Positions 52,051 through 60,337 of a DNA stretch of 64,000 nucleotides are shown piece after piece. A program made the translations under genes and the position numbers. The DNA comes from Pseudonocardia ammonioxydans. Lineage in GTDB: Bacteria; Actinomycetota; Actinomycetes; Mycobacteriales; Pseudonocardiaceae. The DNA is taken from NCBI RefSeq assembly GCF_900115005.1, contig NZ_FOUY01000001.1, positions 1 to 64,000 on the forward strand. Direction: 5' to 3'. Below the pieces are notes generated by a model, which had not been told where the DNA came from, ran no database searches, and was given only the letters and a program-made list of their open reading frames with translations. Within the stretch, counting starts at the first letter, position 1. Every line of letters begins with the position of its first letter.

Positions 52051-52118
52051 GGTCGATCACCGTGGTCGATCACCGTGATCGACGCGCTGTGATCGGAACA
52101 CTGTGATCGACACACTGT
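52051..52118. repeat. tandem 13/14-bp array with a 9-bp palindrome
   Basis: Two units GGTCGATCACCGT (52051-52063, 52064-52076) run into three related 14-base units (GATCGACGCGCTGT and variants, 52077-52118). The junction forms a palindrome GTCGATCAC-C-GTGATCGAC (52065-52083). It lies 24 bases before the gene at 52142 and may be a regulator-binding array. Confidence 0.8.
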
Positions 52119-52141
52119 GAGCGACGACACGGAGGCGGCCG

Positions 52142-52426
52142 GTGGAGAACCTGTGGCTGGACGTGCACATGTGGCACCCGCTGCGCGGCGCGCTGCACCC
52201 GATCAGCGAGATCGAGTGCGACGTGCCGGACCCGCTGCCACAGGGCTTCGACGAGTGGCACGACTGGGCGGAGACCCGGTTGCTGGAGGTCGCCCGGCGC
52301 GACCGCTGGCAGCACGGGCGCTATTTCTTCGCCATCCAGGAACGCGACGAGACGGGCAGTCCACTGCGCGAGCTGGGCTCGGACTTCTGGGAGTACGCGA
52401 AGCAGCCCCGGCACGCGACCGGGTAG
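52142..52426 (+). CDS. hypothetical protein
   Basis: 94 residues, no domain recognised. It is rich in Trp and His (MENLWLDVHMWHPLRG, FDEWHDWAETRLLEVA) and ends EYAKQPRHATG. The GTG start has a GGAGG site six bases upstream, which supports real expression. It is soluble, with no membrane segment. It sits between the second SCP2 gene and the CoA-transferase-family gene, directly behind the tandem array. The Trp/His content could suit metal or cofactor binding, but that is a guess. Confidence 0.65.
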   Translation: MENLWLDVHMWHPLRGALHPISEIECDVPDPLPQGFDEWHDWAETRLLEVARRDRWQHGRYFFAIQERDETGSPLRELGSDFWEYAKQPRHATG

Positions 52427-52482
52427 GCCACCGGCGCCGGGTTATCGTCGCCGGTACATCCACCGCGACGAGGAGGTAGCCG

Positions 52483-53583
52483 GTGACACGGGGCAAGGGT
52501 CCGCTGGCCGGACTGAAGGTGATCGAGCTGGCCGGGATCGGACCCGGACCGCACGCGGCGATGGTCCTGGGGGATCTCGGCGCGGACGTGGTCCGGATCG
52601 ACCGGCCGTCGGGCGGGCTGGACCTCGGCTCCGACGGCACGCCGGACCCGACGACGCGGGGCCGGCGTTCGGTCGCCGCGGACCTGAAGGACCCGACCGG
52701 CCGGGAGGCCGTGCTGCGGCTGGTGGAGCACGCGGACGTGCTGTTGGAGGGCTACCGGCCGGGCGTCACCGAGCGGCTCGGCGTCGGCCCGGAGGACTGT
52801 CACGCCCGCAACCCGCGGCTGGTCTACGGCCGGATGACCGGGTGGGGGCAGGACGGCCCGATGGCCCAGCGGGCCGGGCACGACATCAACTACATCTCGA
52901 TGACCGGTGCGCTGCACGCGATCGGCCGCTCCGGTGAGCGTCCGGTCCCACCGCTGAACCTGGTCGGGGACTTCGGCGGCGGTTCGATGCTGCTGGTGAT
53001 CGGCGTGCTGTCCGCGCTGTGGGAGGCGAAGGCCTCCGGTGAGGGACAGGTCGTCGACGCCGCCATGGTGGACGGTGTCAGCATGCTCAACCAGATGTTC
53101 TGGGGCTTCCTGGCCCGCGGGGCCTGGGTCGACGAGCGGAACTCGAACCTGCTCGACGGGCACGCGCCGTTCTACGACACCTACACCTGCGCCGACGGCG
53201 GCCACATGGCCGTCGGGGCGCTGGAGCCGCAGTTCTACGCCCAGCTGATCGCCGGTCTCGGCCTGACCGAGGCCGAGCTCGGCCCGCAGTACGACCGGGA
53301 CGGGTGGCCCGCGATGCGGGCCCGGTTCACCGAGGTGTTCGCCGCCAAGTCGCGGGACGAGTGGGCCGAGGTGTTCGCCGGCACCGACGCGTGCACCACC
53401 CCGGTGCTCTCCTTCGCCGAGGCCGGCGAGGACGCGCACCTCGCCGCGCGGAACACCATCGTCACCTCCGACGGCGTCCGGCAGGCCGCCCCGGCTCCCC
53501 GGTTCTCGCGGACCGGCACCGAGACGGCCACCCGCGGGACCGGCCCGGAGGACGTCGACGGTGTGCTCGCCGACTGGTCCTGA
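52483..53583 (+). CDS. CaiB/BaiF family protein, alpha-methylacyl-CoA racemase type
   Basis: 366 residues of the family III CoA-transferase fold. The racemase catalytic pair is present: His133 ([12 protein letters not shown]) and Asp163 (VGDFGGGSM), spaced 30 apart like His126/Asp156 of the mycobacterial enzyme. The transferase aspartate region is replaced by racemase-like sequence. This argues for epimerising 2-methylacyl-CoA esters, such as sterol side-chain intermediates. The start is GTG at 52483 with a GAGGAGG site. It follows the hypothetical gene by 56 bases. Confidence 0.88.
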   Translation: MTRGKGPLAGLKVIELAGIGPGPHAAMVLGDLGADVVRIDRPSGGLDLGSDGTPDPTTRGRRSVAADLKDPTGREAVLRLVEHADVLLEGYRPGVTERLGVGPEDCHARNPRLVYGRMTGWGQDGPMAQRAGHDINYISMTGALHAIGRSGERPVPPLNLVGDFGGGSMLLVIGVLSALWEAKASGEGQVVDAAMVDGVSMLNQMFWGFLARGAWVDERNSNLLDGHAPFYDTYTCADGGHMAVGALEPQFYAQLIAGLGLTEAELGPQYDRDGWPAMRARFTEVFAAKSRDEWAEVFAGTDACTTPVLSFAEAGEDAHLAARNTIVTSDGVRQAAPAPRFSRTGTETATRGTGPEDVDGVLADWS

Positions 53584-53605
53584 CGGCCGTGACAGCGCCA
53601 TGACA

Positions 53606-53653
53606 ACGACGAACGCCCCCGGCTCCGCGTGCGGAGCCGGGGGCGTTCGTCGT
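53606..53653. terminator. strong bidirectional terminator
   Basis: Perfect 22-bp arms (53606-53627 and 53632-53653) with a CGTG loop between the convergent CoA-transferase-family gene and rplA. Confidence 0.9.
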
Positions 53654-53666
53654 ACGGGGCGTCAGG

Positions 53667-54392
53667 TCAGACCTGCTCCTCCGCGTCCGCAGCCAGCAGG
53701 TTCCGGGTGCGGGCCGGGTCCACCTGGATGCCCGGGCCGGAGGTCGTGGTCACGGTGACCTTCTTGACGTAGCGGCCCTTGGCGGCCGACGGCTTGAGCC
53801 GCATGATCTCGTCCAGGGCGGCGCCGTAGTTCTCCACCAGCTTCTCGGTGTCGAACGAGGCCTTCCCGATGATCAGGTGCAGGTTGGCCTGCTTGTCCAC
53901 CCGGAAGCTGACCTTGCCGCCCTTGATCTCGTTGACGGCCTTGGTGACGTCCGGGGTCACCGTGCCGGTCTTCGGGTTCGGCATCAGGCCACGCGGGCCC
54001 AGGATGCGGGCGATCCGGCCGACCTTGGCCATCTGGTCCGGGGTCGCGATCGCGGCGTCGAAGTCGAGCCACCCGCCCTGGATGCGCTCGATCAGGTCCT
54101 CGGCGCCCACGGCGTCGGCGCCGGCGGCCTCGGCCTCGGCGGCCTTGTCGCCGGTGGCGAACACGATCACGCGGACGGTCTTACCGGTACCGTGCGGCAG
54201 GTTCACGGTCCCGCGGACCATCTGGTCCGCCTTGCGGGGGTCGACACCCAGCCGGAGCGCGACCTCGACGGTCGCGTCGGTGTTGCGGCTGGAGGTCTCC
54301 TGGGCCAGCTTCGCCGCGGCGAGCGGCGAGTAGAGGCGGTCCGCGTCGATCTTCGCGGCGGCCTCACGGTAGGCTTTGCTGCGCTGTGCCAT
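53667..54392 (-). CDS. rplA: 50S ribosomal protein L1
   Basis: L1-stalk protein (241 residues), and a translational repressor of rplK-rplA in many bacteria. The signature region [20 protein letters not shown] is intact, as is [13 protein letters not shown]. It follows rplK and ends at a strong hairpin. Confidence 0.98.
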   Translation of the reverse strand: MAQRSKAYREAAAKIDADRLYSPLAAAKLAQETSSRNTDATVEVALRLGVDPRKADQMVRGTVNLPHGTGKTVRVIVFATGDKAAEAEAAGADAVGAEDLIERIQGGWLDFDAAIATPDQMAKVGRIARILGPRGLMPNPKTGTVTPDVTKAVNEIKGGKVSFRVDKQANLHLIIGKASFDTEKLVENYGAALDEIMRLKPSAAKGRYVKKVTVTTTSGPGIQVDPARTRNLLAADAEEQV

Positions 54393-54469
54393 CTGTCCTC
54401 GTCTCCTTGTGAGGTCAGGTCGTGGTCGGAGCCGCGCCCGGCTCTCCCACGCGTACGGAAGGGCTCCGA

Positions 54470-54904
54470 CTAGCCCTCGACCTTGATGCCCATCGACCGG
54501 GCGGTGCCGGCGATGATCTTCGCGGCCTGGTCGATGTCATTGGCGTTGAGGTCGGCCATCTTGGTCTCGGCGATCTCGCGGACCTGCGCGTCGGTGACCG
54601 AGGCGACCTTGGTCTTGTGCGGCTCGCCGGAGCCCTTGTCGACACCCGCGGCCTTCAGCAGCAGCTTGGCAGCCGGCGGGGTCTTGAGCTGGAAGTCGAA
54701 CGAGCGGTCCTCGTAGACCGAGATCTCGACCGGCACGACGTTGCCGCGCTGGCCCTCGGTCGCCGCGTTGTACGCCTTGCAGAACTCCATGATGTTGACG
54801 CCGTGCTGGCCCAGGGCGGGGCCGACCGGCGGAGCCGGCGTCGCGGCACCGGCCTGGATCTGGAGCTTGATGATCGCGGAGAGCTTCCGCTTCTTGGGGG
54901 GCAT
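54470..54904 (-). CDS. rplK: 50S ribosomal protein L11
   Basis: GTPase-centre protein (144 residues) and the site linked to thiostrepton and RelA sensing. The N-terminal proline helix ([20 protein letters not shown]) and the C-terminal [14 protein letters not shown] are diagnostic. The ATG at 54904 gives the standard length; the frame upstream is shadow. Between nusG and rplA as usual. Confidence 0.97.
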   Translation of the reverse strand: MPPKKRKLSAIIKLQIQAGAATPAPPVGPALGQHGVNIMEFCKAYNAATEGQRGNVVPVEISVYEDRSFDFQLKTPPAAKLLLKAAGVDKGSGEPHKTKVASVTDAQVREIAETKMADLNANDIDQAAKIIAGTARSMGIKVEG

Positions 54905-54977
54905 GTCCTCGTCCTGTCGTGATCGATGTGCACGCCGCGCGGCCCTGCCTCGCCGCGGGCGTTCCTCAGCAGGTGCC

Positions 54978-55997
54978 TCAGATCTTGGAGACCTGGTTGA
55001 ACCCGAGCTCGACCGGGGTCTCCCGGCCGAAGATCGAGACCAGCACCTTGAGCTTCTGGGCGTCGACGTTGACCTCGCTGATGCTCGCCGGGAGCGTCGC
55101 GAACGGCCCGTCCATGACGGTGACCGACTCGCCCACCTCGAAGTCGACCTCGACCGCGGGGGCGCCACCGGTGGCGGCTGCGCCCGACGTCGTGGCGGCC
55201 CTGCCGGCCTCGGCCTCCTTCTTCGGGGCCTCGGTCTTGGGGAGGAGGAACTTCACGACCTCGTTGATCGACAGCGGCGACGGCTTGGACGTGGCACCGA
55301 CGAAACCGGTCACGCCCGGGGTGTTCCGCACCGCGCCCCAGGACTGGTCGTTGAGCTCCATCCGCACCAGGATGTAGCCGGGCAGCACCTTGCGCTGGAC
55401 CTTCTTGCGCTGCCCGTTCTTGATCTCGGTGACCTCTTCGGTGGGCACCTCGACCTGGAAGATGAAGTCCTCGACGTCCAGGGTCTGCGCCCGCGTCTCG
55501 AGGTTCGACTTCACCTTGTTCTCGTAGCCGGCGTAGGAGTGGATGACGTACCAGTCGCCCGGGGCCCGGCGCAGCGCGGTGCGCAGCTCCTCCTCCGGGT
55601 CCTCCTCCTCGGCGGCCTCCGGCTCGGTGCCCTGCTCGGCGGACTCCTGCTCGGCGGCCGGCTCGTCCGCGTCGGCGGTCGACTGCTCCGGATCCTCGGC
55701 CGCGGTGTCGTCGGCTGCAGTGTCCTCGGCCGCAGTGTCCTCGGCCGCAGTGTCCTCGGCCGCAGTGTCCTCGGCCGCAGTGTCCTCGGCCGCAGTGTCC
55801 TCGGCCGCGGTGTCCTCGGCTGCGCTGTCCTCGGCTGCGGTGTACTCGCCGGGGACGACGTCCTCGCCGTGCGCGGCCTCGGTGTCCGCGTCCTGGACGG
55901 ACTGCTCGGGAAGCGTCTCGTCGGTCGCGTTCTCGGCGACGGCGTCGATCGCGGCCGCATCGGCCGTCTCGTCGTACGCGTTGCTGTCGGAGGTCAC
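54978..55997 (-). CDS. nusG: transcription termination/antitermination protein NusG with long acidic extension
   Basis: 339 residues if translation starts at the GTG at 55997 (GAAGGAAG upstream); a GTG at 56051 would add 18 residues. The NGN domain starts near [18 protein letters not shown] and the KOW domain near [20 protein letters not shown] Lys/Ala-rich linker separates them. Before the NGN lies an acidic extension of about 150 residues that includes ten AAEDT-type five-residue repeats encoded by a 15-bp DNA repeat. NusG binds RNA polymerase and, in other bacteria, couples it to S10; the extension is not part of the known fold. Confidence 0.95.
   Translation of the reverse strand: MTSDSNAYDETADAAAIDAVAENATDETLPEQSVQDADTEAAHGEDVVPGEYTAAEDSAAEDTAAEDTAAEDTAAEDTAAEDTAAEDTAAEDTAADDTAAEDPEQSTADADEPAAEQESAEQGTEPEAAEEEDPEEELRTALRRAPGDWYVIHSYAGYENKVKSNLETRAQTLDVEDFIFQVEVPTEEVTEIKNGQRKKVQRKVLPGYILVRMELNDQSWGAVRNTPGVTGFVGATSKPSPLSINEVVKFLLPKTEAPKKEAEAGRAATTSGAAATGGAPAVEVDFEVGESVTVMDGPFATLPASISEVNVDAQKLKVLVSIFGRETPVELGFNQVSKI
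55696..55845 (-). repeat. 15-bp minisatellite inside nusG
   Basis: Ten consecutive 15-base units of the form tcggccgcagtgtcc. Five (55726-55800) are identical and the outer ones differ by one to three bases. Each encodes one AAEDT-like pentapeptide. Confidence 0.95.
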
Positions 55998-56056
55998 GTC
56001 CTTCTCGCTTCCTTCATCGATGTCGGTCGTCACCGGTCGGTCCGGTGTCACCCGCG

Positions 56057-56398
56057 TCAGTCGCCGAACAGCAGCGCGACGCCCTCGGCGAAGGCCGAGT
56101 CGAGCAGGAACACCAGGCCCACCATGAACGACACGAAGATCAGGACGGCGATGGTGTACTTCACCATCTGCGACCGGTTCGGCCAGATCACCTTGCGGAG
56201 CTCGGCGACGACCTCGCGCAGGAACCGGGCGACCCGCGCGAACACGGAGCCCTTCCGCTCCTTGGTCGCCGCGGCCGCCCGGGTGGGGGTGGCGCGGCCC
56301 TTGGCCGGCGTGTTCCCGGATCGCGCGGCGCGTCGCCCGCGACGGTCGGCCGCGTTGCTCGGGCGCTCCTGCCCGGGCCGCCCCTGCTCGTCGCTCAC
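56057..56398 (-). CDS. secE: preprotein translocase subunit SecE
   Basis: Small translocon subunit (113 residues). The C-terminal part holds the SecE motif [19 protein letters not shown] and one membrane helix (about 85-105). The N-terminal ~50 residues are basic and disordered. The GTG at 56398 follows a GAGGAGG site; the longer open frame runs back through tRNA-Trp and is rejected. It lies between tRNA-Trp and nusG. Confidence 0.95.
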   Translation of the reverse strand: MSDEQGRPGQERPSNAADRRGRRAARSGNTPAKGRATPTRAAAATKERKGSVFARVARFLREVVAELRKVIWPNRSQMVKYTIAVLIFVSFMVGLVFLLDSAFAEGVALLFGD

Positions 56399-56629
56399 GA
56401 GCCCTCCTCGCTGACGATCGTCGGTCGCGTTCGCGGCACTGCTGTGCCCGGCGGTGCGTTCGTGTCCGATGGCGTGTTCACCAGCTCGCCCACGTACTCG
56501 CCCTCCGCACGCAGCGGGCGCGTGTGGCCCGCCCTCGGTCACGTCCTCCGTCCGACGACGACCTGCCCTGCTTCGCCGTTCGTGCCATCGGCCGTGCCGC
56601 CGGATCTCCGGCGGTATACGGCGTCGTGG

Positions 56630-56702
<73 letters not shown>

Positions 56703-56772
56703 ATTTCCGAACCACCCCGGGGAGGTGGTCGGACGGGCGCGTTGGATCATCCCGGCGCGCCCGGCTGATCCG

Positions 56773-56778
56773 AGTGTA
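56773..56778 (-). promoter_or_regulatory. possible -10 for tRNA-Trp/secE
   Basis: TACACT on the minus strand (56778-56773), about 70 bases before the tRNA; no good -35 seen. A 14-bp perfect palindrome GGACCCCGGGGTCC (56800-56813) follows the hadB stop and may be a terminator. Confidence 0.35.
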
Positions 56779-56813
56779 CGCACCCGCTCCGGCGGGCCCG
56801 GACCCCGGGGTCC

Positions 56814-57293
56814 CTACCCGGGCAGGAGGACCTCGGCCCGCGCCCGTCCGAGGACGGTCCGCCCCTCGAACCGGGCCGTGAGGTCGACGACGGCGACCCG
56901 GCTCCCGCCGTCCTCGTGCACCTGGGCCACCGTGCCGCTCAGCTCGACGGTCGCCCCGGTGTCGTCGTCCGGGACCACGACCGGGCGGGTGAACCGGGTG
57001 CCGTAGGAGCGGATCGACGCCGGGTCGCCGGTCCAGGCCGTGAGGACGCGGCCGGCGAGGGCCATCGAGAGCATCCCGTGCGCGATGACGCCGGGGAGAC
57101 CGGCCACGTCCGCCACCCGGTCGCTCCAGTGGATCGGGTTGAGGTCACCCGAGGCGCCGGCGTAACGGACCAGATCGGCCCGGGTGAGCTGCACCGTGAA
57201 CGACGGGAGCGCGTCACCCTTCTGCACCGCGGCCGCGCTCTCCGGGGTGAGCCGAGCGGCCGGGTTCGCGGGATCGGCCGGGGAGCCGCTCAT
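56814..57293 (-). CDS. hadB: HadB-like (R)-hydroxyacyl dehydratase (MaoC/hotdog fold)
   Basis: 159 residues. The hydratase-2 motif YAGASGDLNPIHWSD contains the catalytic Asp and His, followed by HGMLSMALAGRVL. In mycobacteria HadA and HadB form the dehydratase of fatty acid synthase II. The start overlaps the hadA stop (ATGA). No hadC follows; tRNA-Trp comes next. Confidence 0.88.
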   Translation of the reverse strand: MSGSPADPANPAARLTPESAAAVQKGDALPSFTVQLTRADLVRYAGASGDLNPIHWSDRVADVAGLPGVIAHGMLSMALAGRVLTAWTGDPASIRSYGTRFTRPVVVPDDDTGATVELSGTVAQVHEDGGSRVAVVDLTARFEGRTVLGRARAEVLLPG

Positions 57294-57739
57294 GCGTCCT
57301 CCCCCGCCGGGCTGACGAGCATGGTGTGCGTGGTCGCCACCGGGGCACCGGCGGCGTCCGACACCTCGCAGCGCAGGGTCAGCATGTGGTTCCCGGCGCG
57401 GGTGCGGAGCTCGTCGACGTGCACGACCGTGGTCAGCTCGTCGCCCGCCCGCACCGGGCGGTGGTAGGCGATCCGCTGGTCACCGTGGACCATCCGGGTG
57501 TAGTCCCACCCGAACGCGGGGTCCCGGAGGAACGCCTCGATGACCGGCATCGTGAAGCAGACCGGGAACGTCGGCGGGGCGACGAGATCGGGATGACCGG
57601 CGGCACGGGCGGCGTCGAGGTCGTGAAACAGCGGATCGCCGTCACCGATGGCGACGGCGAACTCGCGGATCTTCTCGCGGCCGACCTGGTAGGGCCCCGC
57701 CGGGTCGAGCACGTGCCCGACCCAGGACTGGTCGACCAC
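57290..57739 (-). CDS. hadA: HadA-like dehydratase subunit (FAS1-like hotdog domain)
   Basis: 149 residues. A hotdog-fold protein with REKIREFAVAIGDGDPLFHD and TRMVHGDQRIAYHRPVRAGDEL, typical of the substrate-binding HadA subunit, which lacks the catalytic motif of HadB. It pairs with HadB by overlapping genes and follows rpmG by 32 bases. The start is GTG at 57739. Confidence 0.88.
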   Translation of the reverse strand: MVDQSWVGHVLDPAGPYQVGREKIREFAVAIGDGDPLFHDLDAARAAGHPDLVAPPTFPVCFTMPVIEAFLRDPAFGWDYTRMVHGDQRIAYHRPVRAGDELTTVVHVDELRTRAGNHMLTLRCEVSDAAGAPVATTHTMLVSPAGEDA

Positions 57740-57771
57740 CCTCAGTACCGGACCCTGCTACGCAACCGTGT

Positions 57772-57939
57772 TCAGCGGGTCTCGCGGTGGGCCCGGTGGG
57801 TACCGCAGTTCGCGCAGAACTTCTTGATCTCGAGCCGGTCGGGGTCGTTCCGCCGGTTCTTCTTGGTGATGTAGTTGCGGTTCTTGCACTCCTCGCAGGC
57901 CAGAGTGATCTTCGGCCGCACATCCGTGGCCTTGGCCAT
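57772..57939 (-). CDS. rpmG: 50S ribosomal protein L33 (zinc-binding form)
   Basis: 55 residues, [20 protein letters not shown] onward, ending [10 protein letters not shown]. The zinc-ribbon pairs CEEC and CANC mark the C+ form. The short gene lies between tRNA-Met and hadA, exactly as in mycobacteria. The ATG at 57939 and stop at 57772 bound a clean frame. Confidence 0.95.
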   Translation of the reverse strand: MAKATDVRPKITLACEECKNRNYITKKNRRNDPDRLEIKKFCANCGTHRAHRETR

Positions 57940-57982
57940 CGCGGGTGCCTCCCAGCAGAGTGTTTCGGGTACTGCGCCAGTC

Positions 57983-58058
57983 TGGTAGCGGTGGCCGGAC
58001 TTGAACCGACGACACAGCGATTATGAGCCGCTTGCTCTACCGACTGAGCTACACCGCC
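57983..58058 (-). tRNA. tRNA-Met (CAT, elongator)
   Basis: Cloverleaf with acceptor GGCGGTG/CACCGCT (first pair G-U), D-arm GCTC/GAGC, anticodon loop CTCATAA, T-arm GTCGG-TTCAAGT-CCGGC, discriminator A and an encoded CCA end. The paired first position argues against an initiator. Confidence 0.95.
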
Positions 58059-58092
58059 ATGCGGAGACCGCCGATACCGACGAGTCTCTCAG

Positions 58093-58165
58093 AGCCCCCT
58101 TACGGAATCGAACCGTAGACCTTCTCCTTACCATGGAGACGCTCTGCCGACTGAGCTAAGGGGGC
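58093..58165 (-). tRNA. tRNA-Thr (GGT)
   Basis: Cloverleaf with acceptor GCCCCCT/AGGGGGC, anticodon arm TCTCC-ATGGTAA-GGAGA (anticodon GGT), T-arm TACGG-TTCGATT-CCGTA. No encoded CCA. Adjacent to tRNA-Met. Confidence 0.96.
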
Positions 58166-58537
58166 GGCAGCGCCGGGACCGGAGCAGTGCACTGCGCTGG
58201 ACCAGCACGGCCCTGCTAGCGCTCTCCGCTCACCGACCTGCATAACTCTACACACCGGTTCCGGGCCCCCGAACCGGGGGTGCCCGGAGCCGGGTCCGCG
58301 CAGGTCATCGGCGTGCAGGCGACCCTTCTCGTCCACGTGCCCGACACCCCGCGCGGTCAGCCGGCCGGACGTGCGGCGCCGGTCCGCGCCGTCGCGCGCT
58401 CCGGCCCGCCATCAGCACTCCTCCCCGCACTCGACGTGCCGCGGATTCCCGGGGTCGTCCAGACCGCCCTCTGAAATGAGAATCGTTTTCGTTTACACTG
58501 CGTCCCGCCGTGCCCACGCCGAGTCCGGGAGGACGTC
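58166..58537. other. tRNA-Thr / mrf intergenic region (372 bp)
   Basis: No gene. The minus side must hold the promoter of the tRNA/rpmG unit (a TAGAGT/TATGCA stretch near 58230-58245 is the only AT-rich candidate). The plus side has a Zur-like promoter at 58471-58499. Confidence 0.5.
58471..58499 (+). promoter_or_regulatory. Zur-box-like promoter of mrf-rpmF
   Basis: CTGAAA (58471-58476), 17-base spacer, TACACT (58494-58499). An imperfect palindrome AAATGAGAATCGTTTTCGTTT (58474-58494; shown minus nothing else) resembles actinobacterial Zur boxes and covers the promoter core, so zinc-loaded Zur would repress. Confidence 0.65.
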
Positions 58538-59788
58538 ATGACCGAACTGGTGGTCCTGTGCGGGACCGCGCGCGACGCGGTCGAACGGACGATCACGCGG
58601 ATGCGCGAGCTCGACCCGGACGTGGTCGTGCTCCACCACGAGCTGCACGACCTGGAACGCGGCCGGGTGCACCGTCGCCTCCGCGACGCCCGGCGCGACG
58701 AGCGCACCGTGCTGGAGCTCGCGCACGGCTGCGTGAGCTGCACCCTGCGCGAGGACGTGCTGCCGACACTGGCCGCGCTCGCCGGGACGGTGCGCCGGGT
58801 CGTCCTGCACCTGGACCCGCGCCTGGAACCGGAACCGGTGTGCTGGGCGCTCGGCTCGGTGCTCTGCACGCCACCGGGCGGCCGGGCGGCGTGCCCGGTG
58901 ACCGACCTGGTCGACCTGCGGGCGGTGGTCGCGGTGCTGGACCCCGACACCTGGCTCGCCGACGCCTGCGGGGACGCGACACTGCCCGAGCGCGGGCTCT
59001 CCACGCTCCCCGGCGACGAGCGCACCGTGGCCCAGCTCGCCGTCGGGCAGGCCGAGTTCGCCGACGTGCTCGTGACGACCCGGCTGCCCGGACCGGCCAC
59101 GGTCGACCGCACCGCGGCCGTCCTCGACCGGCTGGCCCCGATCGCGCCCCGGCTGCTCGCCGCGCACGGCGACGACCGGCTGTTCGGCGACGGCCTGCCC
59201 GCGCAGGCCCGCCGCGGCGTACCGAGCGGGGTGCACGACGCCCTGCTGCGCGGCACCCCGCCGCTCGACGCCGAGAACGGCGTGCGGACGCTGCTGTTCT
59301 CGGCCCGCAGGCCGTTCCACCCCGACCGGCTGCACGAGGCGCTGGACGCCCTGCTCGACGGCGTCGTACGCAGCCGCGGCCGGCTCTGGCTGGCGACCCG
59401 GCCGCAGGAGGTGCTGTGGCTGGAGAGCGCCGGCGGTGGCCTGCGGATCGGGCAGGCCGGCGAGTGGCTCCACGGCGCCGGCGCCCAGGCCTGGGACCGG
59501 GCGGACGAGCAGCGGCGGGCGCTGGCGGCCCTGGCCTGGCACCCGCGCTGGGGCGACCGCGCCCAGGACCTGGTCGTGCTCTGCCACGGGGCCGATCCCG
59601 ACGAGATCGACGCGCGGCTGCGCGAGGCGCTGCTGTCCGACGCCGAGGTCGCCGCGGGCGAGCACGCCTGGTCCGCGCTCGGGGACCCCTTCGGCCGGGC
59701 ACACGACGAACCGTGCTCGGACCCCGAGCCGGTGGGCGGCGATCCGGCCGCCCACCACCCGTCCGACGGACGAGAGGACGAGAACTGA
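58538..59788 (+). CDS. COG0523/CobW-family protein, ribosome hibernation factor-recruiting (Mrf-like)
   Basis: 416 residues. The family Cys motif is present as GCVSC (Cys65, Cys68), with LREDVLPTL after it and a CobW C-terminal domain (about residues 245-390). The N-terminal P-loop of true GTPases is degenerate ([12 protein letters not shown]), as in the mycobacterial Mrf proteins made under zinc starvation. The ATG has a GGGAGG site. A Zur-like box precedes it and a zinc-free L32 gene overlaps its end (TGATG), both consistent with a zinc-starvation ribosome-remodelling role. Confidence 0.82.
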   Translation: MTELVVLCGTARDAVERTITRMRELDPDVVVLHHELHDLERGRVHRRLRDARRDERTVLELAHGCVSCTLREDVLPTLAALAGTVRRVVLHLDPRLEPEPVCWALGSVLCTPPGGRAACPVTDLVDLRAVVAVLDPDTWLADACGDATLPERGLSTLPGDERTVAQLAVGQAEFADVLVTTRLPGPATVDRTAAVLDRLAPIAPRLLAAHGDDRLFGDGLPAQARRGVPSGVHDALLRGTPPLDAENGVRTLLFSARRPFHPDRLHEALDALLDGVVRSRGRLWLATRPQEVLWLESAGGGLRIGQAGEWLHGAGAQAWDRADEQRRALAALAWHPRWGDRAQDLVVLCHGADPDEIDARLREALLSDAEVAAGEHAWSALGDPFGRAHDEPCSDPEPVGGDPAAHHPSDGREDEN

Positions 59789-59958
59789 TGGCTGTCCCGA
59801 AGCGACGGATGTCGCGGGCGAACACCCGGCACCGCCGGTCGAACTGGAGGGCCGACGCGCCGGACCTGGTTCCGATCACCCTGCAGGGCAGGCGGCACCT
59901 GGTGCCGCGGGCGCTGGTGCCTGCCTACCGCCGCGGCCTGCTGCCCCCACCCGGCTGA
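59788..59958 (+). CDS. rpmF: 50S ribosomal protein L32, zinc-independent form
   Basis: 56 residues. The N-terminus [20 protein letters not shown] is classic L32, but the C-terminal half ([20 protein letters not shown]) has no cysteine, so this is the C- form that needs no zinc. Its start overlaps the mrf stop, so both are made together, presumably when zinc is scarce. A C+ L32 would be expected elsewhere in the genome. Confidence 0.9.
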   Translation: MAVPKRRMSRANTRHRRSNWRADAPDLVPITLQGRRHLVPRALVPAYRRGLLPPPG

Positions 59959-60050
59959 GGCCCCTTACCCCCGGCGGGCCCCGCTCCGGCGCACCGGACG
60001 ACGTGATCGCCCGATGCAGCGCGCCCGCCCTCAGCAGCAGGGTGACCGGC

Positions 60051-60269
60051 ATGCTGATGAACGAGATCCCGATGGACCACCTGACCGCGCTCGTGCGGCA
60101 GCGGCAGGAGCGGCTGCACGCCGAGGCGGCCGCCCACCGGCTCGTGCGGGCCGGGCGCCCGGTGCCCCCGCTGCGGGAGTGGGCCACCCGGCTCCGGGTG
60201 CTGTGGCGCGCGCTCGACCGGCCGCCCGCACCGGAGCACCCGGACGACGCCGCCCGCCCGGGATTCTGA
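60051..60269 (+). CDS. small hypothetical protein
   Basis: 72 residues from ATG at 60051 (MLMNEIPMDHLTALVRQRQE); a second ATG at 60057 is possible. Strongly helical, rich in Arg, Ala and His, no Cys and no membrane segment. No family recognised. The ribosome site is weak (AGGGTG). It is kept as a gene because the frame has normal codon bias and no better frame overlaps it. Confidence 0.45.
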   Translation: MLMNEIPMDHLTALVRQRQERLHAEAAAHRLVRAGRPVPPLREWATRLRVLWRALDRPPAPEHPDDAARPGF

Positions 60270-60337
60270 CCGGGCGGGAGCCGGTGCCGGCCGGGAATCC
60301 CGGCGACCCTGTCGGGGGGCCGTGCCACGATGCCCGC

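Noticed and set aside
52117..52479. 120-residue plus-strand frame starting MSDDTEAAGG
   Set aside because: Overlaps the better-supported gene at 52142, which has a good ribosome site; the product is Arg/Ala-rich noise.
57758..58015. 85-residue minus-strand frame across rpmG and tRNA-Met
   Set aside because: Wrong frame of rpmG; the correct frame gives L33 with both CxxC pairs.
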